From Clostridiales bacterium (GTDB taxonomy: Bacteria; Bacillota; Clostridia; Oscillospirales; QAMX01), in contig JAEDMJ010000007.1 of the NCBI GenBank assembly GCA_016303065.1, forward strand, positions 1-55,360: a DNA stretch of 55,360 nucleotides, written 5' to 3'. The first letter of the stretch is position 1. Each line of letters starts with the position of its first letter. The translations under genes were made by a program, and so were the position numbers. Below are positions 35,007 to 43,308 of the stretch, one piece after another. Below the pieces are notes generated by a model. The model was not told the DNA's origin and ran no database searches. It worked only from the letters and a program-made list of their open reading frames with translations.

Positions 35007-36773
35007 ATGAACAGGCACGGGCTCGGGAGGCTTTTTGCGGCGTCGGCTGCGAGAACCGCGGCGGCCTGGCTTACCGGGCATTCGGTCACGATGCTCGTAT
35101 GCGAAGGAGACGTATCCTGCCCTGAATACGGCGCCGAAAATCTTGGCTTTACATTTCTGGCCGCCGCTGCGGCGTTTTTGGCGTTTTCGGCGCCGGCAAT
35201 GCTGAAAAGTCTGGGAAAACTCAGGTTTGAGGCGGATTACGCGTCGCTTTTCGGGGCGTGCGTGCTTTTCTGCTGCGTTTCGGCATACAGGTTCATGAGC
35301 ATATATTACTCCGTGGGGTGCTTTGTTTTGCTTTTGGCGGCAGGTGCGGTCTGCTTTGGCAAGGGACGCCTGAAATTTCAAATCCGGGACCCGGGGGCGA
35401 GAGCTTCGGCGGCTGTGACCGGGGCGGCCGCGGCTTTGGCGTTTGCGTTTGTCACGGCGGTGTGCGTCACGCGGTATGCGTCGTATTATGCTCCGAACTA
35501 CGACTTCGGGATCTTTGCAAATATGTTTGAAAATATGCGCCGGACCGGACTTCCCGTTACAACCTGCGAGCGCGACGGTCTGCTTTCGCATTTTGCGGTA
35601 CATATTTCTCCCATATTCTACCTTTTGCTTCCGCTGTACTGCATTGTTCCCCGAGCGGAGACGCTCCTCGTTGTCCAGGCGGCGGCGATTGTTTCCGGAG
35701 TCGTCCCCGTTTGGCTTTTTGCCCGGAAAAAGACCGGCTCGAACACTGCGGGAATTCTGTTTTCGGCTTTATATCTTCTCTATCCGGCTTTTTCCTGCGG
35801 CGCGTTCTTTGATTTCCATGAGAACAAGTTTCTGCTCCCTCTGATTCTTTGGGCGCTTTACTTCATGGAAGAAAAAAAGCGTCTGCCGATGTACGTTTTT
35901 CTGCTTCTCACGGCTATGGTGAAGGAGGATGCGGCGGTTTACACCGCGGTTATCGGACTTTATATGCTGTTCGGAAAAAAGGAATATGTCCGCGGCTCGG
36001 CGGTCTTTTTGGGTTCGGCAGCTTATTTTGCCGGAGCGGTTGCGCTTTTGAACTCTTTTGGTGAAGGCGCGCAGCTCTGGCGGTATTCAAACATTGCGGA
36101 GGGGGGCTTTGCCGCGCTGATCGGCGCGGTGATCGTGAACCCGATGCGTGTTCTTTCGGAGTGCGTCGGAGACGAAAAGATCAAGTTCATCGTGCAGATG
36201 CTGTTTCCCCTTTTGGGGCTGCCGCTTGTTTCAAAGAAGCCTTCAAGGTATATACTGCTGATCCCGTTTCTGCTTGTGAACCTTATGCCGGATTACATAT
36301 ACCAGCACGATATCGGATATCAATACACATACGGGTCGGGAGCTTTTCTGATATACCTGTCGATCGTGAACTGGACCGACATAAGCGTTTTTTTGAAGGG
36401 CAACCTGAAGGCTGCGGCGGCGGGAGCGGTATGCGCCGCGGCGCTGCTTTCGTATGCGGCGACGGGAGCGCGGGGTGTGATCTATTTTGAGCTGTATCAT
36501 AGCGAGGCCTGTATCCGTGAGACGATCGATTCCGCGCTGGAGCTTGTTCCGGAAAACGCGTCCGTTGCCGCGTCGACGCTGTTCGTGGCGCATCTTGCCG
36601 ATCGGGAGGAGCTCTATGATCTCGATGAGACAGTGCACAAGGCAGACTATGTTGCGGCAGATCTTCGGAATCTGACCTCCGAAGAGGCCGCCGCACAGAA
36701 GCGGGAGCTTGAGGCGCTGGGATACGAGCAGATATGCTGTACGCCGTATGTGGTCGCGGTTTACAAAAACTGA
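35007..36773 (+). CDS. DUF2079 multi-pass membrane protein
   Basis: 588 residues, about twelve membrane helices. The DUF2079 landmarks are an NYDFGIFANMFENM segment (about 167-180), HFAVHISPIFYLLLP, FDFHENKFLLP (about 272) and MVKEDAAVY (about 308). The layout resembles GT-C-type glycosyltransferases that use lipid-linked sugars, and the acidic and histidine residues in the loops fit that, but no substrate is known. The C-terminal domain outside the membrane ends in a small mixed fold. The RBS GGAGGCGGAG sits just before the ATG, so it is expressed on its own or after the pseudouridine synthase gene. Confidence 0.82.
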   Translation: MNRHGLGRLFAASAARTAAAWLTGHSVTMLVCEGDVSCPEYGAENLGFTFLAAAAAFLAFSAPAMLKSLGKLRFEADYASLFGACVLFCCVSAYRFMSIYYSVGCFVLLLAAGAVCFGKGRLKFQIRDPGARASAAVTGAAAALAFAFVTAVCVTRYASYYAPNYDFGIFANMFENMRRTGLPVTTCERDGLLSHFAVHISPIFYLLLPLYCIVPRAETLLVVQAAAIVSGVVPVWLFARKKTGSNTAGILFSALYLLYPAFSCGAFFDFHENKFLLPLILWALYFMEEKKRLPMYVFLLLTAMVKEDAAVYTAVIGLYMLFGKKEYVRGSAVFLGSAAYFAGAVALLNSFGEGAQLWRYSNIAEGGFAALIGAVIVNPMRVLSECVGDEKIKFIVQMLFPLLGLPLVSKKPSRYILLIPFLLVNLMPDYIYQHDIGYQYTYGSGAFLIYLSIVNWTDISVFLKGNLKAAAAGAVCAAALLSYAATGARGVIYFELYHSEACIRETIDSALELVPENASVAASTLFVAHLADREELYDLDETVHKADYVAADLRNLTSEEAAAQKRELEALGYEQICCTPYVVAVYKN

Positions 36774-36859
36774 GCGGGGGGGGAGTTTTAGCAATTTCGG
36801 GGGCGCTTGTGTGATATCCTTGTAAAAGACATAAATGCGAACGGAAGGATGATCTTGGA

Positions 36860-37978
36860 ATGTATTGTAGGTTTTGCGGGGCTATGATTCCGGAAGACAG
36901 CAGTTTTTGTCCGAAATGCGGAGAAAAAGTTTCGGATGAAAACGCTCCGGAAGTTCCGGCAGAGGAAAATGCAGGTGCAAAGGCGCAGAATGCAGCTGCG
37001 GGAGATGCGGGGTCTGCCGCGGAAGAGAGCTGTGTTCCGGAGAAATCGGGAGCGGAGTGTGAAACTACGGCGGAACAGAAGAAAAAAGGCTCCGCCGCGC
37101 CGGTCATACTCATGGCGGCATTTTGCTTTGCGGCCGGGTGCGTCAGAACTTTGTCGCACCTCAACATCAGACAGATTGTATTTTTGACGCAGCAGGGCGT
37201 CATATCGAACGTGTTCAAAGACATCGCCCTGGACTTCGGCACAAAGCTTGCCGTTGAAAGCGTTCAGCAGATCATCGGCATTGCTCTGGTTTTGCTGGTC
37301 ATATTGATACGCAGAAGGCATCTCGGAAAGATAAAGTACAAAGATCTCATCGTCATGGGCGTTTACTTTGTCTGTTCGGCGGTATTCGGCAGACTTTCCG
37401 ACGGCATTTCAGTCAGTGCGTTAAATGTGTTTGGAGATGCTGTCGTTATGGGCCTGAACAATGCCGCAGCCATTGAAATCTATATCGGCGCGGCAATACT
37501 TATCAACTGGATCGTTCTTGCGGTTTTCATCCTTGCGCGCACGGACGCGGTGAAATTTTCAAAGGCGCTGTGGATTTCGGCTTCGGCCGCTGTGTTTGTC
37601 TTTTCCGTGATATACGCTGCGGCGGCTCCGCGGTTTGCTCGCGTATTGTTTATGAGAGGGTTTCCGGCTGAGATCGTGGAGTATTCGGTCAACGCGCTGC
37701 GGATGACGTTTATTTCCGGCTGGGTCAGACCTGCGGCGGAGCTGCTGGCGGCATTCCTTTACGGAAGAAAGAGGATCGGATTTGTTCCGGCGCTTGTTTA
37801 TTCCCCGGCGGTCGGAATTGTAAACACGGCGTGCACGGCGGGCGCGGTGGCCGTTATGCTGTGGCTGCATCTCCGGCCCGGAGGGATCGGTCTGGGAGAA
37901 GCGGCAGCTTACCTTCTCGGTGTTTTGTTCATGGTCATCTTCTCACTGTGCACGCGAAAAAAGGCAAACAGCAATTAA
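36860..37978 (+). CDS. Zinc-ribbon-headed multi-pass membrane protein of unknown function
   Basis: 372 residues. It begins with a zinc ribbon, CRFCGAMIP then CPKCGEKV (about 3-24, a CxxC-CxxC pair), followed by an Ala/Glu-rich linker (about 28-78) and about eight predicted membrane helices. This head-and-body design recurs in Clostridia, but I do not recognise the membrane part. The zinc ribbon should face the cytoplasm. GGAAGGA lies 10 bases before the ATG. It is followed by a strong bidirectional terminator. Confidence 0.7.
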   Translation: MYCRFCGAMIPEDSSFCPKCGEKVSDENAPEVPAEENAGAKAQNAAAGDAGSAAEESCVPEKSGAECETTAEQKKKGSAAPVILMAAFCFAAGCVRTLSHLNIRQIVFLTQQGVISNVFKDIALDFGTKLAVESVQQIIGIALVLLVILIRRRHLGKIKYKDLIVMGVYFVCSAVFGRLSDGISVSALNVFGDAVVMGLNNAAAIEIYIGAAILINWIVLAVFILARTDAVKFSKALWISASAAVFVFSVIYAAAAPRFARVLFMRGFPAEIVEYSVNALRMTFISGWVRPAAELLAAFLYGRKRIGFVPALVYSPAVGIVNTACTAGAVAVMLWLHLRPGGIGLGEAAAYLLGVLFMVIFSLCTRKKANSN

Positions 37979-38019
37979 AAAAAGCATCCGCGGACGAACC
38001 GGTCTGCGGATGCTTTTTT
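37978..38019. terminator. Bidirectional terminator between convergent genes
   Basis: GCATCCGC (37984-37991) and GCGGATGC (38006-38013) form the core stem, extended by inner GAC/GTC pairs. It is flanked by A and T runs on both sides, so it works in both directions for the zinc-ribbon gene and the PHP gene. Confidence 0.93.
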
Positions 38020-38026
38020 AATTGCG

Positions 38027-38731
38027 TCAGGGAAGAATGAGGCTTTCGCCGACTTCAAGGAGGAAATCGGCGCTTTTTAAGAGCGCAGCCACATCGGCGG
38101 AGGTTTTTGGAACGGTGCGGGTCCGGACCGCGGCGAGCCCCTCGTGTCCGGGATGGTGGAAATCGGTTCCGGCGGTGAAGATGAGCCCCTCTCTGTGGGC
38201 GATCTGCGAGGCGACGGCAACGCGGGAGTTGTGGTTTGGATGTGCGTTGAAGACTTCTATTCCGTCGAAAAGCGTGTGATCGGTGGGGTCCATGCCGCTG
38301 CGGTAGGGGTGAGCCTGGCAGAGAAAGCGGTTCGGCGCGCGGTAGGCGCGGCTGAACTCTTCGATGTTCATATCAAGCATGTTGACGATCTCGGGAATAT
38401 CCTCCGGAGTGATCCCGTAGAGAAGATAGTCGTTGTTGCTGGGGATAAAACGGAGTTCGACGCCGAGGATGACGTTTATTCCGAGCCTGTCACCGGATTC
38501 CTTTGCCGCATAGTAATCGGTAAGCCATTCCTCGGCGTTGTCGCCGCGGCCGCGGGCCAAGTGGTTGGTCACACAGACGGCGCTGTAACCCAGTCCGGCG
38601 TAGATTTCCGGAAGTTTTGCGGGAGGTATCTCGCTGCAACTGCTGGCCGGGGAAGTGTGCGCGTGAAGCTCGACCCTGAAGGGGTATTCCGCCCGGAGAG
38701 CCGCCGCTGCATTTTTTATACTGTTGTTCAT
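38027..38731 (-). CDS. PHP-domain phosphoesterase
   Basis: 234 residues from the ATG at 38731; an earlier ATG at 38752 is possible and neither has a clear RBS. The PHP metal motifs are HAHTSPASS (about 21-29), an EL(R) segment with a glutamate, CQAHPYR (His near 153) and TDFHHPG (about 205). PHP proteins hydrolyse phosphoesters such as histidinol phosphate, or 3',5'-bisphosphates in the RNase AM group. I cannot assign the substrate. It is a single gene facing its convergent neighbour and divergent from the pyr operon. Confidence 0.87.
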   Translation of the reverse strand: MNNSIKNAAAALRAEYPFRVELHAHTSPASSCSEIPPAKLPEIYAGLGYSAVCVTNHLARGRGDNAEEWLTDYYAAKESGDRLGINVILGVELRFIPSNNDYLLYGITPEDIPEIVNMLDMNIEEFSRAYRAPNRFLCQAHPYRSGMDPTDHTLFDGIEVFNAHPNHNSRVAVASQIAHREGLIFTAGTDFHHPGHEGLAAVRTRTVPKTSADVAALLKSADFLLEVGESLILP

Positions 38732-38783
38732 TTTTGTGATCTTGCCTTTCATGGGTGGATTTGTAAACGCTGTTTGCATAAGA

Positions 38784-38812
38784 TTATAGCACAGCGGAGG
38801 GAAAAAATCCAT
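38784..38812 (-). promoter_or_regulatory. Weak promoter candidate for the PHP gene
   Basis: On the minus strand, TATAAT (plus 38784-38789) is clear, but the -35 position (TGGATT) is poor. It fits the gene starting at 38731. Confidence 0.45.
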
Positions 38813-38860
38813 ATATTCCGAAATAACGGTCGAAAAGGACGGCGTGTTCCTGACGGGCGC

Positions 38861-38889
38861 TTGACAACGCTTTGGAAAAATGGTATCAT
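38861..38889 (+). promoter_or_regulatory. Strong sigma-A promoter of the pyr operon
   Basis: TTGACA (38861-38866), a 17-bp spacer, then TATCAT (38884-38889). It implies a leader of about 140 bases before pyrC. Confidence 0.85.
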
Positions 38890-38895
38890 ATTCAA

Positions 38896-39038
38896 TCGGA
38901 AACGATCTTAAGCAGGGTACAGAGATGCCGGCAGGGTCAGAATAGCGCGGAGTTCTCCGAAAAACAGGGGGACTTCGTATATTTGCAATGATCTCCCGTC
39001 GGTAAGACGGGACTTTTTGTTGTCTGAGGTGGAAAACG
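38896..39038 (+). promoter_or_regulatory. pyr operon leader with hairpin (candidate attenuator)
   Basis: The leader holds a six-codon ORF (ATG 38925, stop 38943-38945, peptide MPAGSE) with an AGGG sequence before it. A hairpin, TCCCGTC-loop GGTAA-GACGGGA (38994-39012), is followed by CTTTTTGTT, an intrinsic-terminator shape, just before the pyrC RBS. No PyrR-type binding loop consensus is visible. An upstream GGGA at 38969-38972 could pair with the TCCC of the hairpin, giving a weak alternative structure. Confidence 0.55.
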
Positions 39039-40313
39039 ATGAAGGATATGCTTTTGAAAAACGCTTCGGTGTACGCAAAACGTTCTCTTTCCAAGGCGGA
39101 TATTCTTATTCGGAACGGAGTCATTGCCGAATTGGGCGAAATTTCCGAGGACAACTGCGCTGATGTGAGGGACATGGCTGGACTTTACATATTTCCCGGT
39201 TTCACGGATGTTCACGTTCATCTCCGTGAGCCGGGATTTTCTTACAAGGAAACAATTCGTACGGGGACTGAGGCGGCGGCGCGGGGAGGATACACCACGG
39301 TGTGTCCGATGCCGAACCTTAATCCGGTGCCGGACAGCGCCGAAAACCTGAAGATACAGACCGACCTGATAGAGAAATATGCCGCAGTTCGGGTCGTTCC
39401 GTACGGCGCGATAACCCGCGGAGAAAACGGCCGGGAGCTTGCCGACCTGGAAGGCATGGCGCAGAGCGTCGTTGCTTTTTCCGACGACGGAAAGGGCGTC
39501 GGCGACGGCGGGCTCATGCGGGAGGCCATGAAGCGTTCGGCGGCGATTGGAAAAATAATCTGCGCGCACTGCGAGTGCGCCGAACTTGCCGGCGGCGCAA
39601 TTCACGACGGAGCCTACGCCCGCGCCCACGGTATACCGGGGATCCCGTCGGCTGCCGAGTGGAAAATGATCGAAAGGGACATCGCGCTTGTGCGGGAGAC
39701 GGGCTGCGCTTACCATGTGTGCCATGTGTCCTGCGCGGAAAGCGCGGCGCTTATAAGAGCCGCCAGGGCGGAGGGGCTTGACGTGACGGCGGAGACGGCG
39801 CCGCACTATCTCGTTCTGAGCGAGAACGACCTGAGGGACGACGGGGCTTTCCGCATGAACCCGCCGCTCAGAACGGAAAAAGACCGCATCGCGCTTATCG
39901 AAGCTGTCTGCGACGGGACGATAGGCATGATCGCAACGGATCACGCTCCACATTCCGCCGGGGAAAAGTCCCGCGGGCTTGCACTCAGCCTCAACGGGAT
40001 TGTCGGACTCGAAACGGCGTTCCCCGTGCTTTGGACAGAGCTTGTGAAGACGGGCGTTTTAAGCGCGGAAAAGCTGCTTTCGCTGTTCTGTGAGGGGCCC
40101 GGCAAACGGTTCGGGATCGGAGCGGAAATCGGGGTCGGCAAAGCTGCGGACCTGACGGTCTTTGATATGGACTGTGAATACACCGTCGACCCGGAGGCGT
40201 TTGCGTCAATGGGCAGGAGTACGCCCTTTGCGGGAAGGCGGGTTTTCGGACGCTGCCTTGAAACCGTGGTCGGCGGAGAAACGGTTTGGAAATATGAGGA
40301 TGGGGGAAAATAA
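39039..40313 (+). CDS. pyrC: Dihydroorotase PyrC
   Basis: 424 residues, the size of class I dihydroorotases. The metal motif is DVHVHLREPGF (about 52-62). Further landmarks are HCECAELAGG, HVCHVSCAES and ATDHAPHS (about 305), with the catalytic Asp in the last. It closes carbamoyl aspartate to dihydroorotate, third step of UMP synthesis. The gene is first in a seven-gene operon and is preceded by a hairpin leader; the ATG follows GAGGTGG. The carAB genes for the first step and pyrR are not in the window. Confidence 0.96.
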   Translation: MKDMLLKNASVYAKRSLSKADILIRNGVIAELGEISEDNCADVRDMAGLYIFPGFTDVHVHLREPGFSYKETIRTGTEAAARGGYTTVCPMPNLNPVPDSAENLKIQTDLIEKYAAVRVVPYGAITRGENGRELADLEGMAQSVVAFSDDGKGVGDGGLMREAMKRSAAIGKIICAHCECAELAGGAIHDGAYARAHGIPGIPSAAEWKMIERDIALVRETGCAYHVCHVSCAESAALIRAARAEGLDVTAETAPHYLVLSENDLRDDGAFRMNPPLRTEKDRIALIEAVCDGTIGMIATDHAPHSAGEKSRGLALSLNGIVGLETAFPVLWTELVKTGVLSAEKLLSLFCEGPGKRFGIGAEIGVGKAADLTVFDMDCEYTVDPEAFASMGRSTPFAGRRVFGRCLETVVGGETVWKYEDGGK

Positions 40314-40315
40314 GG

Positions 40316-41059
40316 TTGAAACAGAGTATTTTTACGGCGACCGGCGTCGAATGTATTGCAAAGAACACATATGACCTCCGGCTTTCCGGGGACACCTCGG
40401 ATATTTTGCGTCCCGGCCAGTTTGTAAATATCGCGCTGGACGGGCTCTTCCTCAGAAGGCCGATATCGGTCTGCGACGCGGAGGAGGGCTTTCTGCGCCT
40501 TATCTTCAAGGCGGTCGGGAAGGGGACGGAGCGCCTTGCGGCGGCGAAGGCCGGGGACAGGTTCGACATTCTGACAGGGCTCGGAAACGGATACGACACG
40601 GAAAAATCGGGGCGGACGCCTTTGCTTGTGGGCGGCGGAGCGGGGCTCCCGCCGATGTATATGCTGGCAAAGGAGCTTTGCTCCCGGGGGAAAAAAGTCT
40701 ATGTCGCCGCGGGATTCAACAGTGCCGACGAGATATTTCTGACGGACGAGCTGGCCGCGCTGGGCGCGGAGGTCGTTGTCTGCACGGCGGACGGAAGCGT
40801 CGGGAAGAAGGGCTTTGTGACGGGTGCCGTCGCGGAGCTTTCCGGAAAATACACCCATATGTTCGCCTGCGGTCCCGAGCCGATGCTCAGAGCCGTTTGG
40901 GAGCTCTGCGATTCGGACGGGCAGTTCAGCTTTGAAGAGAGGATGGGCTGCGGCTTTGGCGCGTGCATGGGCTGCACCTGTGAGACGATAACAGGGCCAA
41001 AGCGCATCTGCCGGGAAGGTCCGGTCATCGGAAAGGATGAGATAAAATGGAAAAGCTGA
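40316..41059 (+). CDS. pyrK: Dihydroorotate dehydrogenase electron-transfer subunit PyrK
   Basis: 247 residues starting with TTG, 8 bases after GGGGGA and three bases after the pyrC stop. An FAD-binding barrel (LRRPISVCDAEEG, about 44-56) is followed by an NAD-binding domain (LLVGGGAGLPPM, about 101-112). The Cys cluster CGFGACMGCTC near 220 and a later Cys in RICREG bind a [2Fe-2S] centre. It passes electrons from PyrD to NAD+ in type 1B dihydroorotate dehydrogenase. The next gene, pyrD, starts within its last 13 bases. Confidence 0.95.
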   Translation: MKQSIFTATGVECIAKNTYDLRLSGDTSDILRPGQFVNIALDGLFLRRPISVCDAEEGFLRLIFKAVGKGTERLAAAKAGDRFDILTGLGNGYDTEKSGRTPLLVGGGAGLPPMYMLAKELCSRGKKVYVAAGFNSADEIFLTDELAALGAEVVVCTADGSVGKKGFVTGAVAELSGKYTHMFACGPEPMLRAVWELCDSDGQFSFEERMGCGFGACMGCTCETITGPKRICREGPVIGKDEIKWKS

Positions 41060-41961
41060 GCGTAAATCTGTGCGGGATGGAGCTTTCCAACCCGGTAATT
41101 CCGGCAAGCGGAACGTTTGGCTTCGGCTATGAGTTTGCGGAGCTCTACGACATAAACATTCTCGGGTCGATCGCCGTAAAGGGAACCACCTGTTCTCCGC
41201 GCTTCGGAAATCCGACGCCGCGAATCGCCGAAACGCCGTCCGGAGTTCTGAACTCCGTGGGGCTTCAGAATCCGGGCGTCGATGCGGTTCTTTCGGAAGA
41301 GCTCGAAAAGCTCGGAAGTGTGTATTCAAAGCCGGTGCTTGCCAATGTCAGCGGGTTTTCCGTCGGCGAATATGCGGCGTGCGCGGAAAAACTTTCGGCG
41401 CATCCCCGGGTCGGAGCGATCGAGCTCAATGTAAGCTGTCCGAACGTGCACGGAGGCGGGATGAGCTTCGGGACCGACCCGCGCTCTGCGGCGGAAGTTA
41501 CTGAAGCGGTCAAAAAAGTTTCCAAAAAGCCGGTCATCGTGAAGCTTTCGCCAAACGTGACCGATATTTGCGAGATCGCGAGGGCTTGCGAAAGCGCCGG
41601 AGCGGACGGTCTGTGCCTTATAAACACCCTGCTGGGAATGCGTCTTGACCTTAAAAAGCGCCGCCCGATACTGGCGAACATAACGGGCGGACTTTCCGGG
41701 CCGGCGGTGTTCCCGATAGCCGTGAGAGCCGTCTGGCAGGTGTGGGAGGCGGTGAAGCTGCCGATAATCGGCGTGGGCGGAGTTTCCTCGGCCGAGGACG
41801 TGATAGAGCTTATGCTTGCGGGGGCCACGGCCGTGGAGGTCGGCGCGGCAAATATGCGCGACCCCTTTGCCTGCCGGGATATTGTCGGGGCGCTGCCCGA
41901 AACAATGAAAAAATACGGGGTCGAAAGGCTTCGGGATATAATCGGAGGAGCACATGGATAA
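41047..41961 (+). CDS. pyrD: Dihydroorotate dehydrogenase catalytic subunit PyrD (type 1B)
   Basis: 304 residues; overlaps pyrK by 13 bases. The FMN-binding TIM barrel has NPVIPASGTFG (about 15-25), the catalytic-base Cys in the IELNVSCPN segment (about 124-132), and a phosphate site in GVGGVSSAEDV (about 242). The Cys base instead of Ser places it in class 1. Together with PyrK it oxidises dihydroorotate to orotate with NAD+, in the cytoplasm. It overlaps pyrF by eight bases. Confidence 0.97.
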   Translation: MEKLSVNLCGMELSNPVIPASGTFGFGYEFAELYDINILGSIAVKGTTCSPRFGNPTPRIAETPSGVLNSVGLQNPGVDAVLSEELEKLGSVYSKPVLANVSGFSVGEYAACAEKLSAHPRVGAIELNVSCPNVHGGGMSFGTDPRSAAEVTEAVKKVSKKPVIVKLSPNVTDICEIARACESAGADGLCLINTLLGMRLDLKKRRPILANITGGLSGPAVFPIAVRAVWQVWEAVKLPIIGVGGVSSAEDVIELMLAGATAVEVGAANMRDPFACRDIVGALPETMKKYGVERLRDIIGGAHG

Positions 41962-42655
41962 GGACGTTATAATTGCCTGTGACTTTGCAGGAAAGAACGA
42001 ATGCCTGGACTTTCTTTCGGCGTTTGGGGACGAGAAACCTTTTGTCAAGATCGGAATGGAGCTTTACTACTCCGCCGGCCCGGAGATTGTGAGGGAGCTT
42101 AAAGCGCGCGGGCTCAGGGTCTTTCTTGACCTTAAGATCCACGATATCCCCAACACCGCAAAGAAATCCATGAAAGTGCTTTCTGAGCTGGGCGTGGATA
42201 TCTGCAATCTTCATGCGGCGGGCGGCTCCGCAATGATGCGGGCCGCGCTGGAAGGGCTTACCCGTCCGGACGGCACAAGACCCCTTCTTATCGCCGTGAC
42301 TCAGCTCACGTCGACGAATGCGGATACGCTCCGGAATGAGCTTCTGATCACGTCGGGCATGGAGGAGACCGTCGTATCCTATGCGAAGAACGCGATGTCC
42401 TCCGGTCTGGACGGAGTCGTCTGCTCTCCGCTTGAGGCTCCGGCCATAAAGGCGGCCTGCGGCCCGAAGTTCATAGCCGTCACTCCCGGCGTCAGATTTG
42501 CCGGAGGCGATGCGGGCGACCAGTCAAGAATTGCAACACCCGCAAAGGCGAGGGAGCTGGGCTCTGATTTCATCGTCATGGGAAGACCGATAACCGCCGC
42601 CGCAGACCCGGTGGAGGCTTACAGAAGAGCGAGAAGCGAATTTTTGGGAATTTGA
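41954..42655 (+). CDS. pyrF: Orotidine 5'-phosphate decarboxylase PyrF
   Basis: 233 residues; overlaps pyrD by eight bases, with GGAGGAG inside pyrD as RBS. The active-site motif DLKIHDIPNT (about 55-64) holds the Asp-Lys-Asp tetrad residues. GVRFAGGDAGDQSR (about 178) and VMGRPITAA close the barrel. It decarboxylates OMP to UMP, the last step. The sequence resembles the shorter bacterial form. Confidence 0.96.
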   Translation: MDKDVIIACDFAGKNECLDFLSAFGDEKPFVKIGMELYYSAGPEIVRELKARGLRVFLDLKIHDIPNTAKKSMKVLSELGVDICNLHAAGGSAMMRAALEGLTRPDGTRPLLIAVTQLTSTNADTLRNELLITSGMEETVVSYAKNAMSSGLDGVVCSPLEAPAIKAACGPKFIAVTPGVRFAGGDAGDQSRIATPAKARELGSDFIVMGRPITAAADPVEAYRRARSEFLGI

Positions 42656-42669
42656 GGAGACAGAGAAAG

Positions 42670-43308
42670 ATGAATATAAGCGAAAAGATTGCGGAAGGCC
42701 TGCTTTCCGTCAAAGCTGTGTTTTTCAGACCGGACGAGCCCTTTACCTGGGCCAGCGGAATAAAGAGCCCCGTATACTGTGACAACCGACTTATCCTTAC
42801 CGCGCCGAAGCTGAGAGCGCTGGTCGAAAATCATCTTGCCGAAACGGTCAGAGCGGAGTTCCCGGAGTGCGAGGTGCTTATGGGCACCAGCACGGCGGGT
42901 ATCCCCCACGCCGCCATTGCCGCCCACATTCTCGGAATGCCCATGGGCTATGTGCGTTCGGGGGCAAAGGACCACGGAAGACAGAACCGCATAGAGGGAA
43001 AGCTTGAACCGGGCGCAAAGGTCGTCGTAATCGAAGACCTGATATCCACTGCGGGAAGCGCCGTCGAAACCTGCGAGGCTCTCCGCGAGGCTGGCGCAGA
43101 GGTTTTGGGCATCATAAGCATTTTCACCTACGGTATGGAAAAGGGCAGGGAGCGCCTTGCCGCGGCGAACGTCAAATGCGTGAGCCTTACCAATTTCGAC
43201 ACCGTTGCAAACGTCGCCGCAAGGACCGGATACATCAGGCCCGAGGACGTCAGGCGTCTGATTTGTTTCCGGGACAATCCGTCGGACGACGGCTGGAGAA
43301 CGAAATGA
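42670..43308 (+). CDS. pyrE: Orotate phosphoribosyltransferase PyrE
   Basis: 212 residues from the ATG at 42670, 14 bases after the pyrF stop with GAGGAGA as RBS. The PRPP-binding loop is VVVIEDLISTAGSA (about 117-130), the YVRSGAKDHGRQNRIEG loop carries catalytic lysine and histidine, and GTSTAGIPHAA is a typical inner strand. It joins orotate and PRPP to form OMP. Its stop overlaps the pyrB start (ATGA). Confidence 0.96.
   Translation: MNISEKIAEGLLSVKAVFFRPDEPFTWASGIKSPVYCDNRLILTAPKLRALVENHLAETVRAEFPECEVLMGTSTAGIPHAAIAAHILGMPMGYVRSGAKDHGRQNRIEGKLEPGAKVVVIEDLISTAGSAVETCEALREAGAEVLGIISIFTYGMEKGRERLAAANVKCVSLTNFDTVANVAARTGYIRPEDVRRLICFRDNPSDDGWRTK

Noticed and set aside
38896..39038. A PyrR-binding attenuator in the pyr leader
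   Set aside because: The known anti-antiterminator loop consensus was not found; only a terminator-like hairpin is visible.
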